Shown here one piece after another: positions 1 to 7,989 of a stretch of DNA of 64,000 nucleotides. The stretch lies in the NCBI GenBank assembly GCA_022448265.1, contig JAKVCC010000007.1, positions 1 through 64,000 of the forward strand. The letters are read 5' to 3'. The translations under genes were made by a program, and so were the position numbers. How positions within the stretch are numbered: position 1 is the first letter of the stretch; every line of letters begins with the position of its first letter. The notes below the pieces were generated by a model. That model searched no databases. It worked only from the letters and a program-made list of their open reading frames with translations, and was not told the origin of the DNA. This stretch comes from Pirellulales bacterium. GTDB taxonomy: Bacteria > Planctomycetota > Planctomycetia > Pirellulales > Lacipirellulaceae.

Positions 1-361
1 CCACCGTCACCTTGTGCAGCAATTACACAAAGCATCGGCGGCTTTTTTGAATCTTCGCGGTAGTTGTAGGCTGCATTAGCGTTTCTCCATGTGACCTGAG
101 ATCGGAACTGCCCCAAGTGTATATAAGCGCCTGGGGTGGTGCAAAGGTTTTACGTACAGAAAGCCTGCAACGGCACGCGCCAACCACGCTTTTTGCCGAG
201 AAAACGGCCCTGGGTTGGCATTTCATCGCAACGTACAGAAGCAAGTGTGGTTTCGGCCATAACCCGCGATGATTCCGGCGGACCGTACAAAATGCTAAAA
301 TCGCCGTCCGAACGGTTATTGATGCCAAAATCGCCACGACGTGGCTGGCTAAGGACAAACA
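1..361. other. no gene recognised at window start
   Basis: Short overlapping ORFs exist on both strands, but none has a recognisable family motif and none is long. The stretch lies directly before a truncated ytoQ start and may hold its promoter or the flank of the tRNA-Gln element. Confidence 0.4.
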
Positions 362-508
362 ATGGAACTTACAGTTTGTCTATCGGGTGAGATTCACACG
401 GATTGGCGAGATGAGATCAAGCGAGGAGCCGCGGACTTGCGCAGCCTGGAAAAATCCACGCTGACATTCTCGCGCTCGCACAGGAACAGGAGCAACTTAC
501 CATGCTGA
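362..508 (+). pseudogene. truncated YtoQ-family 5' fragment
   Basis: The ATG at 362 opens a reading frame whose first 22 or so residues (MELTVCLSGEIHTDWRDEI, then KRG) match my memory of the YtoQ family N-terminus. Intact YtoQ proteins are about 150 residues. Here the likeness stops near position 430 and the frame ends after 48 codons, overlapping the ATG of the next gene. I read it as a gene broken when the tRNA-Gln element was inserted or deleted. The rest of ytoQ is not visible in the window. The assignment rests on a short N-terminal match only. Confidence 0.55.
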
Positions 509-1533
509 AAATCAACCGAGACAATCAGAGCTTCTCGTTGCTCAACACGCCGACGCTGGCCGATGTGTCGATAACGGAACGGTACGACCTGCAAGAGTTC
601 ATCTCGAACAGTCCGGATGCATTCTTCAAGGAGATCGGCCAGGAGTTATTCCTGGTCGGGAAGGAACTCGAACCGTCAAAGACCGTCCAGGACCGAATTG
701 ACTTGCTGGCAGTGGACAAGGAAGGTACTTGCGTTGTCGTCGAACTTAAGCGGGGCAACCACAAACTGCACATGCTTCAAGCGGTTTCTTACGCTGGGAT
801 GATCTCACAGTGGGAGCCGGATGACTTCCTGCAACTTCTCGACGATGATCAGCAAGAGGCGCTAATAGATTTCCTGGAAGTGGACCGGGAAGACATCAAT
901 CGGCAACAGCGAATAATTCTCATCGCGGAGGCATACGACTACGCGCTGCTCATTGGTGCAGAATGGCTCAGTGAGCAGTACGGCGTGGACATCACCTGCT
1001 GTCGAATCTCCGTAGCGACGGACTCAGCGACCAACTCCGAATATCTTGTTTGCTCGAATGTGTTTCCGGCACCTGAGCTGGCGAAGGAGGCTGTTTCAAG
1101 GGGTCTAAGACGCACTGGCACGGACAAGGTCAAATGGCCGGATTGGGAGGCGGCGCTATCAGTGGTGACGAATAGTGCGCTTGCCGCCTACTTCAAACAA
1201 GAGGTTGCAACCAGTCGAGAATCGTATCTTCGCAGGCGAACTCTTCGGTATCGAGTGGCTGGTAAGCGCCGATGGGGCATGCATGCACGAAATAATAATG
1301 CCTACGTCTGGCAGCTTGGTCGGTTTGACGCCGACATCGAGTTCTGGCAGCACGGCTTGAGCAAGCCGGAAGATGTGAAACCCGTTAAGAAAGGCAAGTG
1401 CTTGCGGCTGTACCTATACACCGAGGACGACTTCCAGTTTTTCCATAATGCCGCCACAGAGAAGCTGCAGGCGAGTGAGTGGCTCAGTGATGCGCCGGAA
1501 GAGGATTGGGAAGAAGCGGAGACAGAGAGTTAG
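502..1533 (+). CDS. PD-(D/E)XK endonuclease-like protein (NucS/DUF91-like)
   Basis: This 343-residue protein carries a PD-(D/E)XK nuclease core in its first third: an acidic residue near E32, D67 in RIDLLAVD, and the E81-x-K83 pair in VVVELKRG, followed by a LQAVSYAG helix with Q93. The arrangement resembles NucS/EndoMS and related DNA nucleases, in which D and ExK bind the metal. The C-terminal half (about 215-343) is rich in charged and aromatic residues and I cannot place it; it ends in an acidic tail. The gene sits between a broken ytoQ and a recombinase tail beside tRNA-Gln, so it looks like cargo of a decayed integrative element. A role in repair or phage defence is inference. Confidence 0.7.
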   Translation: MLKINRDNQSFSLLNTPTLADVSITERYDLQEFISNSPDAFFKEIGQELFLVGKELEPSKTVQDRIDLLAVDKEGTCVVVELKRGNHKLHMLQAVSYAGMISQWEPDDFLQLLDDDQQEALIDFLEVDREDINRQQRIILIAEAYDYALLIGAEWLSEQYGVDITCCRISVATDSATNSEYLVCSNVFPAPELAKEAVSRGLRRTGTDKVKWPDWEAALSVVTNSALAAYFKQEVATSRESYLRRRTLRYRVAGKRRWGMHARNNNAYVWQLGRFDADIEFWQHGLSKPEDVKPVKKGKCLRLYLYTEDDFQFFHNAATEKLQASEWLSDAPEEDWEEAETES

Positions 1534-1579
1534 GTACACGAGGCGCAGGCGGGCTATAGGACTCTCCGGCTGTGTGACA

Positions 1580-1993
1580 AGTGACAAGGATGCCATGCTC
1601 AAGCGGGTGGCTACCCATCAAGAAAAATTCAGTACGCAGGAGCGGGAACGAATTATTGACTTGGTGTGTGCTGCAAGCCTAAGTGACGATGCGAAATTAC
1701 TGGTCGAGGTGGGCAAGAAGGCTGGTGTTGTCGTGAACCCTAAGACCAAGAAGTGTGCATCGGCTCACGATCTGCGAAGGGCGTTTGGACAACGCTGGGC
1801 GACTCGCGTGATGCCTCAGATACTGATGCAGCTAATGCGGCACTCGGACATCACAACCACGATGAAGTATTACGTTGGCAGCGAGGCAGAGATCACTGCT
1901 GACATGCTCTGGGATGCCGTCGCAAAGGAAGAGTCGAATCTAGGTACCATCTTAGGTACCAGGCGGAAGAGGCCAATCAAAAAACCCCTATAA
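1580..1993 (+). pseudogene. tyrosine recombinase C-terminal fragment at tRNA-Gln
   Basis: The frame contains the C-terminal catalytic part of a phage-type integrase: ASAHDLRRAFGQRW holds the HxxR box, and LMRHSDITTTMKYYVG holds the second His and the nucleophile Tyr. The N-terminal arm-binding and core-binding domains and the first catalytic Arg are missing. The likeness begins around position 1580, and upstream the frame lies inside the nuclease gene. The stop (1991-1993) lies seven bases from the 3' end of the oppositely oriented tRNA-Gln, the usual position of an integrase gene next to its att site. It contains two GGTACC hexamers six bases apart near its end. It is probably inactive. Confidence 0.8.
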
Positions 1994-1999
1994 AACAAG

Positions 2000-2070
2000 C
2001 TGGGGAACTAGGATTTGAACCTAGACTGACGGATTCAGAGTCCGTAGTGCTACCGTTACACTATTCCCCA
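2000..2070 (-). tRNA. tRNA-Gln (CUG)
   Basis: The reverse complement folds as a tRNA. The acceptor stem pairs TGGGGAA with TTCCCCA, with discriminator G at 2000. The anticodon arm is ACGGA/TCCGT around loop CTCTGAA, giving anticodon CTG. The T-arm contains GGTTCAAATCC. U1-A72 and G73 are typical of tRNA-Gln. CCA is not encoded. The 3' end faces the recombinase fragment and probably served as an attachment site. Confidence 0.95.
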
Positions 2071-2499
2071 ATATTGCTCGACACTACTATATTTCTCTCA
2101 GTGCCTGCCAACAATGCCTTTGAATACCTCACAAAGCGTCCCATTGCCCCACGTTACTACCCAAGTGTCCGCAATACTCTCCCGATTACTCGCACATGGA
2201 CTGTCCCGCAGGCGGCACCGTGCCGGGCGCAGCTCCTGCCATAGTTGTATTGGATGACCCCGTCCAACACATCCTGTCATTTTCGACGCCATACCATTTT
2301 TTCACCGTACGTTCGGGCAAACAGGTCGTCAAGACGACCCCTTAGTTGACGGTCGGACAGGGCCAACCCTAAAATTGCAGCTTGGATAGCCCTTGGCCGA
2401 CAACGATCGCAAAAGCGCCCTGAAAGATGGCTGAGCGGAATGGCTTCCGCTAGGCCAACTCCAGTGAGCTCTAACACCATTTCTCCAATGAATGACTCT
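2071..2499. other. intergenic region, no gene seen
   Basis: It lies upstream of both the tRNA-Gln gene (minus) and the phosphatase gene (plus), so it should contain divergent promoters. I see no gene and no clear repeat. An in-frame ATG at 2440 could extend the next gene by 20 residues. Confidence 0.4.
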
Positions 2500-4170
2500 A
2501 TGGCGAACCTGAAGATTTTACAGGGAGCCGAGCCCGGACGCGAGTTTGATCTCAAGGGAGATCGCTGGGTGTTGGGTCGCAGTCCCGACTGCGACGTCGT
2601 ACTGGACGTCGCCGCTGTTAGCCGGCGCCACGTTATTCTTAGCAAGGAGGCTGGAGATTTTTTCGTACAGGACTTGGGGAGTCGTAACGGTACTTACATT
2701 AATAGGCAACGGGTGATTGATCGCGCGCAGCTCCATGACGGCGACAAAATACTCATCTGCGATGTCCTATTCGAATTTCGGCTCCCGCCTTCCGCACTGA
2801 GCGGCGTCAGTCCCGGCGGCTCCTCCCTGCTGGATCCCGTGAACCCCTCAGATGTCGGGGCGTCCACCATCATGGCGACAATTGATGTCAAGCGGGCAGG
2901 TGCCGCAGCTTGGAAGTCGTCGGCGAAACCGGAAACCCAATTGGCGGCGATGGTCGAAATCTCCAACGGCCTGAGCAACACGCTCTCGGTCAAAGAGATT
3001 CTTCCCAAGTTGCTCGACAGCTTATTCAAGATTTTTGTGCAAGCCGATCGGGGCTTCGTGATTATGCGGCCGTGCGCCGACGGTCCTCTGGTCGCTGTTG
3101 CTTCCAAAGCACGGCGAGCCAACCAGGAAGAAAGCATGCGGATTAGTCGCACGATCGTAGAACAGGCCATGGCAGATAAGAAGGCGATTCTCACGGCCGA
3201 TGCTGCCACGGATGAGCGATTTCAGATGGCCCAAAGCATCGCCGACTTTCAAATTCGATCGTTGATATGCGCCCCAATGATTAGCAGCGATGGAGAATCG
3301 CTCGGCGTCATTCAGATCGACACGCTGAATCAGCTAAGCCGATTTACGGATCAGGATTTGCAGGTGCTTGCCGGCGTCGCCAACCAAGCTTCGATCGCAG
3401 TCGATAACGCCCAAATGCACGAACAGGCCGTGCAGCAGCAGGCCCTCCAGCGCGATTTAGAAGTCGCTAGTCAAATGCAGCACGCCCTCCTGCCGTCTGC
3501 CTCTCCCAATGTTGCCGGCTACCACTTTTTTGAGTTCTACGAATCGGCTTACCGTGTGGGCGGGGATTACTACGACTATGTCCTTTTGCCGGATGATCGT
3601 TTTGCTGTGGTTGTGGGTGACGTGGCAGGAAAAGGCGTGTCGGCCGCAATTCTTATGGCAAAGCTTTCCAGCGACGTCCGTTTCTGGTTGGCGCGGGAGC
3701 CAGATCCGGCGCAAGCCTTGGGAAAAATCAATGAGGCCTTCTCGCGTCCAGAGTGGGACGACCGCTTCGTGACCATGATCGTGGCAGTGGTAGACCCACG
3801 AGCGCACGAGCTGACATTGATCAACGCCGGTCACATGCCGCCAATGCTGCGCGATGCCAGTGGCAACGTCTTGGAAATCGGCGGCGACCAAGCAGGCCTG
3901 CCTGTAGGAGTGGTCGATGACTTCGAATTTGAGACGTATCGACGTACCTTGCAGCCGGGCGACTTCGTCACGGTATTTACGGACGGTTTTAGCGAAGCGA
4001 TGAATTCCAAGCGAGAACTCTACGGCATCGAAAAACTAATCAAGGTCGTGGGCGACAAGAGCGTGGGTGCGCACGATTTAGGGCAACACGTACTCAGCGA
4101 CGTGCGCCAGTTTGCCGGCGACTTTCCCCAAAGCGACGACATGTGCCTAGTGTGCTTCGGAAGAGAGTGA
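2500..4170 (+). CDS. FHA-GAF-PP2C (SpoIIE/RsbU-type) protein phosphatase
   Basis: A predicted serine phosphatase with three parts. An N-terminal FHA domain has LGRSPDCDVVLD, then SRRH and GSRNGTYIN, the phosphothreonine-binding loops. A GAF sensor domain follows at about residues 145-305, then a short coiled linker (DLEVASQMQHALLP). The C-terminal PP2C/SpoIIE domain has GGDYYDY and GDVAGKGVSAA, with acidic metal ligands, and ends with FTDGFSEA and SDDMCLVCF. This layout is common in planctomycetes and suggests signal-controlled dephosphorylation of anti-sigma-antagonist type proteins, but no partner is adjacent. I prefer the ATG at 2500 (MANLKILQG, a typical FHA start); 2440 and 2488 are in frame. 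Confidence 0.9.
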   Translation: MANLKILQGAEPGREFDLKGDRWVLGRSPDCDVVLDVAAVSRRHVILSKEAGDFFVQDLGSRNGTYINRQRVIDRAQLHDGDKILICDVLFEFRLPPSALSGVSPGGSSLLDPVNPSDVGASTIMATIDVKRAGAAAWKSSAKPETQLAAMVEISNGLSNTLSVKEILPKLLDSLFKIFVQADRGFVIMRPCADGPLVAVASKARRANQEESMRISRTIVEQAMADKKAILTADAATDERFQMAQSIADFQIRSLICAPMISSDGESLGVIQIDTLNQLSRFTDQDLQVLAGVANQASIAVDNAQMHEQAVQQQALQRDLEVASQMQHALLPSASPNVAGYHFFEFYESAYRVGGDYYDYVLLPDDRFAVVVGDVAGKGVSAAILMAKLSSDVRFWLAREPDPAQALGKINEAFSRPEWDDRFVTMIVAVVDPRAHELTLINAGHMPPMLRDASGNVLEIGGDQAGLPVGVVDDFEFETYRRTLQPGDFVTVFTDGFSEAMNSKRELYGIEKLIKVVGDKSVGAHDLGQHVLSDVRQFAGDFPQSDDMCLVCFGRE

Positions 4171-4171
4171 G

Positions 4172-4399
4172 CTATCGCCAGTTGACTTCCAACTGGTTTT
4201 CAATTTTCTCAACGCCGTCCACGCGACGAACCAGCTCTTGGGCCATCTGTTTTTGGTAGAAGGTACCCACGGTACCATGTAGTCGGACGTAGCCGTCCGC
4301 AACGTCGGCGTGCACCTCACGGGACGAAAAATGTGAGCTATCGGTTAAAGCGCCGAGAACTTGGTCGTAGCAGGCGACGGGTGAAAGTGTAGCTTCCAT
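4172..4399 (-). CDS. small BON-domain protein
   Basis: About 75 residues from the ATG at 4399. The core VHADVADGYVRLHGTVGTF, then QMAQELVRRVDGVEKIENQL, is a BON domain: a strand, a turn with the hallmark G-V, and a helix ending in V-x-x-V-x-N. BON domains bind phospholipid or other ligands in the envelope or cytoplasm. There is no signal peptide from this start; a longer frame to 4501 exists but its extra residues look non-coding. The gene converges with the upstream phosphatase gene, one base separating the stops. Confidence 0.75.
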   Translation of the reverse strand: MEATLSPVACYDQVLGALTDSSHFSSREVHADVADGYVRLHGTVGTFYQKQMAQELVRRVDGVEKIENQLEVNWR

Positions 4400-4632
4400 A
4401 GGACTGATTCGTTGCAAAAAGGTGTGGGGGAGGGCCAATTTTCTGCAGGCAGGAAGCGACAGGTGGGAGGGCTTCGCGACCTGAATAAATATCGGTCGCA
4501 AAAAGGGTGGGAATCGCTGATCGACCGACCGCTGGTCAGGAAAAATGGAAAACCCGTCCGGTCATGCGGAGTCTGCGGGTTGGACGCCGAACTGCCCACC
4601 TCATGACCCGGGCCTTGACTACAAACGAACGG

Positions 4633-6261
4633 CTAAGACTGCAGCCAGACTGGCAATTCACCCGCTAACGGCAAGTGGATGACCCGGGCCCCGCTGATCG
4701 ACTCAAGCCGGCGAATGTCGTCGAGCGCCTCGGTCGAAGGTTCGCCATCAAGATTCAGCACGCCAATCGCGTCGCCCCCTTGCTGGTCTCCAGCGCGGCC
4801 TACCGCCATTTGGCCAATGTTCACGCCATGCTGGCCGCATATCGTGCCGACGCTGCCAATGATCCCCGGCACGTCTTTGTGCGTGAAAATTAACATACAA
4901 CCGTCCAGATAGGACTCCAGTCGGTAGTCGTCTATTGCCACCAGACGCGGCATGGACTCGCCAAACACAGTACCGGTCGCTTGATGTTTGATCTGTCCGG
5001 TAACCAATTCCACCGTGAGCGACGACCGCAAAGCGCCCATTTTGCTGGAGGCCTCGGTAGTCAAATCAATACCCCGCTCCCTAAGTATCAGCTCGGCATT
5101 CACCAGGTTGACCTCGTCTTCTAATGCGTTCTCAAGCAATCCGACTGCCAAGGCAGCCGTGAGCACCTTGGTATCGCGTCCGGCAATTTCACCCTGATAA
5201 ATGATTCGACACGACTTGGCGCCGCCGCTCAGGATTCCCGCCATCAGGCGGCCCATGCGATACGCCACGTCGAGGTAGCCGCGCAGCGAGTCGATCGTCT
5301 TCGCATCGAGAGGGGCTACGTTGACAGCGTGACGAATGGTACCGTTGGCCAGGTAGTCGGTTACCAGCCCCACAGCCTCCACCGCAACCTGGGTTTGGGC
5401 TTCCTCGGTGCTAGCGCCCAAATGCGGGGTGCAGAGGACGCCTGGCTTGCCAAACAGGCCGCTATCGACACACGGCTCTTCTGCAAACACGTCCAGTGCT
5501 ACCCCAGCGATCCTCCCAGAGTCGAGTCCCTGGAGTAATGCGTCTTCGTTATAGATACCGCCACGAGCGCAGTTGATCAGACGGATGCCAGGCTTGATAA
5601 TTTCGAGTTGCTCCACACCGATCAGATTGCTCGTTTCGTCCGTCAGGGGCGTATGGACTGTCAAGTAATCGACGATTGGCAACATCGCGTCAACGGTTTC
5701 GATCATGTCGATACCTAATTCTAGAGCGCGATCATTCGACATGAACGGATCGCAACCGACCACATTCATCTCCAATGCGTGGGCGCGCTGGGCGACGGCC
5801 AATCCAATCCGCCCCAAGCCGACAACTCCTAAGGTCTTCCCGGCAACCTGAGTGCCCATGTACTTCTTGCGATCCCAACGACCGTCGATCAGGCTCTGGT
5901 AAGCCGGCGCCACGTTGCGCGACAAGGCCAGCATAAGCGTTATCGTTTGCTCCGCCGTGCTGAGCGTATTGCCGGCAGGTGTGTTCATCACGACAATCCC
6001 GCTGCGCGTCGCTGCCGACTTATCGATGTTATCCGTTCCTACACCGGCACGCACAATCGCCTTGAGCCGCCGGTTACCTTCCAATACGTCGGACGTAAGA
6101 TTCACCCCGCTCCGACAAATGGCGCCGTCATATTCGGTGAGCACCTGGCGCAGCTCGTCTCCTTGGAGTCCAGTGCGCACGTCGAACTGAAATCCTTTCG
6201 CAGAGGCGAGAAGATCAAGTCCTTCTTGAGCCAGATCGTCGAGAACAATTACTTTGGGCAT
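4633..6261 (-). CDS. serA: D-3-phosphoglycerate dehydrogenase
   Basis: First step of serine synthesis: oxidation of 3-phosphoglycerate to 3-phosphohydroxypyruvate with NAD. The 542-residue length fits the long SerA type with an extra ASB domain and a C-terminal ACT domain. Visible are the Rossmann motif LGVVGLGRIG, the catalytic region INCARGGIYNEDAL, the His of PHLGASTEEAQ, and a C-terminal ACT-like segment (MLIFTHKDVPGIIG) that probably senses serine. serC lies just upstream on the same strand, so the two probably form a serC-serA unit, although about 110 bases separate them. Confidence 0.96.
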   Translation of the reverse strand: MPKVIVLDDLAQEGLDLLASAKGFQFDVRTGLQGDELRQVLTEYDGAICRSGVNLTSDVLEGNRRLKAIVRAGVGTDNIDKSAATRSGIVVMNTPAGNTLSTAEQTITLMLALSRNVAPAYQSLIDGRWDRKKYMGTQVAGKTLGVVGLGRIGLAVAQRAHALEMNVVGCDPFMSNDRALELGIDMIETVDAMLPIVDYLTVHTPLTDETSNLIGVEQLEIIKPGIRLINCARGGIYNEDALLQGLDSGRIAGVALDVFAEEPCVDSGLFGKPGVLCTPHLGASTEEAQTQVAVEAVGLVTDYLANGTIRHAVNVAPLDAKTIDSLRGYLDVAYRMGRLMAGILSGGAKSCRIIYQGEIAGRDTKVLTAALAVGLLENALEDEVNLVNAELILRERGIDLTTEASSKMGALRSSLTVELVTGQIKHQATGTVFGESMPRLVAIDDYRLESYLDGCMLIFTHKDVPGIIGSVGTICGQHGVNIGQMAVGRAGDQQGGDAIGVLNLDGEPSTEALDDIRRLESISGARVIHLPLAGELPVWLQS

Positions 6262-6374
6262 TTTTGCGGATCTTGGATTTGGGAATTACGGATTGAAGAT
6301 ATTGGACTGCGAAATATCTCTTATTGCAGCGTTGGCACGCGGGCGATTGAGCTCGTCGGCCCTTGGCAGTCCGC

Positions 6375-7469
6375 CTATGTGTTTTTTTTACGAAACTGGA
6401 TCATAAAGTCCCTCAATGCTTCTACGCCTTCCAGAGGCATGGCGTTGTAGATAGAGGCCCGGATGCCCCCTACCGAACGGTGGCCGACCAGGGCGGCAAG
6501 GTTTTGCTCTGCGGCCTCCTTGACGAAAGCTGCAGACAACGGGTCGCTGGTAAGGCGAAACACTACGTTCATTAACGATCGACAGTCAGCTTGGGCGTGA
6601 CCCTGGTAAAAGCCGCCACTCTGGTCGATGACCTGGTACAACATGTTGGCCTTTTTCTTATTCAGTGCATGCATCTCTTCCAGTCCACCGATGTCGTTCA
6701 GCAGCCAGTCCGTTACCAACCGCACAACGTAGATGGCAAACGTAGGAGCTGTGTTAAAAAGCGATCCCCCGTCGGCATGCGATTTGTAACTCAAGTACCC
6801 CGGCAATGCATCGCCTGACCGCGCGAGCAAATCATTGCGCATAATGACGATCGTCACTCCCGCCGGACCGATGTTCTTTTGTGCGCAGGCGTAAATTAAA
6901 CCGTATTGGCTAATATCCAGCGGCTTGTGCAGCAAATCGCTCGAGGCATCACACACCAGAGTGGAGTTCTGAGTTGCCGGCTCCGTAGCAAACTGCACAC
7001 CCTCAATCGTCTCGTTGGAAACAAAGTAGGTGTAACCAGACGAAGGGGAAGAGTCGATCTGGCTATCTGCGGGCGTGCAAACATAGTTGGCCTTGCTCCC
7101 ATCCCAGGCCATCCTCACATCGCCAAACTTGCGGGCTTCGGTAGCGGCATGTCGGCCCCACGAGCCCGTGACGATATAGTCAGCCTGTGCGCGAGGCCCG
7201 TCCAACAGGTTCATGGGGACCATGGAAAACTGTAGCCGGCTTCCACCTTGCAGAAACAGCACCGTATAGTTGTCAGGAATAGAGAGGAGTTGGCGAAGAT
7301 TCGTCTCTGCCGCTGCCATGATTTCCTTGAACGTGGCGCTGCGGTGACTAATTTCTAATATGGATGCCCGGGGGCCCGGCAAGGCCAGCAGTTCCCTCTG
7401 GACCCGCTCCAAGACGGGTACCGGCAACACGGCCGGTCCGGCAGAGAAATTGGTTGTCCTCTGGATCAT
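6375..7469 (-). CDS. serC: phosphoserine aminotransferase
   Basis: PLP enzyme converting phosphohydroxypyruvate and glutamate to phosphoserine. The 364 residues match SerC throughout: NFSAGPAVLP at the start, the HRS and GGSRLQF phosphate-binding parts, VCDASSD, the PLP lysine K198 in YACAQKNIGPAG, and GGIRASIYNAMP near the end. It lies upstream of serA in the same direction. The start ATG at 7469 gives MIQRTTNFSAG, typical for the family. Confidence 0.96.
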   Translation of the reverse strand: MIQRTTNFSAGPAVLPVPVLERVQRELLALPGPRASILEISHRSATFKEIMAAAETNLRQLLSIPDNYTVLFLQGGSRLQFSMVPMNLLDGPRAQADYIVTGSWGRHAATEARKFGDVRMAWDGSKANYVCTPADSQIDSSPSSGYTYFVSNETIEGVQFATEPATQNSTLVCDASSDLLHKPLDISQYGLIYACAQKNIGPAGVTIVIMRNDLLARSGDALPGYLSYKSHADGGSLFNTAPTFAIYVVRLVTDWLLNDIGGLEEMHALNKKKANMLYQVIDQSGGFYQGHAQADCRSLMNVVFRLTSDPLSAAFVKEAAEQNLAALVGHRSVGGIRASIYNAMPLEGVEALRDFMIQFRKKNT

Positions 7470-7989
7470 ATCCGCTCATCTTCCATCGAAGTCACCCCAG
7501 AAGATCCTAACTTAGGGCTCGGCGGGGCCTCGCTCAAAAAAACCATTTTAGTGGTTGGGGGTTCTCTTGGCGATAGGGCGGAATGACTAGCACTACCAGC
7601 GGCCAGCGACTCGCCCAAAATCTCAACACGCTCCTCTATCTCGGGGGGCACGCGGACCGTTTTCTTGCCCGGTACCGTTGGTTTCCTAGCCGGCTGCGAC
7701 ACGGTGTTTTTTACCTGGATGATAAATATCGTGTCTGTACTTGCGCGGGAATCCTGCTCTACAGCGATGTCATGTGACGCTATCGGCAAGAAATGCTGGC
7801 GAAGCATTAATCTATGCCGCAGAGCGGCAAGCCTCGCAGATCGTTGAAAGTACCGTGACATCCATCGAACGATCCCTCCAGACAAGCGAGGTAGTTTGCG
7901 ATAAGATGATGCCAACGGAGGTGGAGCACGCGGTGGTCCGCTCTCACCGTTTCATCCGCGCAAAAATGGAATGCCAAGGGCCACACGCA
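7470..7989. other. divergent region between serC and acnA
   Basis: About 520 bases separate the starts of serC and acnA. A 149-codon minus-strand frame (to 7915) and an upstream extension of acnA (from 7741) overlap each other here, and neither resembles a known protein. I see promoter space only. Confidence 0.4.

Noticed and set aside
7466-7915. 149-codon minus-strand frame upstream of serC
   Set aside because: No family features, low-complexity composition, and it overlaps the serC start and the promoter space shared with acnA.
7741-7989. 83-residue N-terminal extension of aconitase
   Set aside because: It does not resemble aconitase; the ATG at 7990 gives the normal length.
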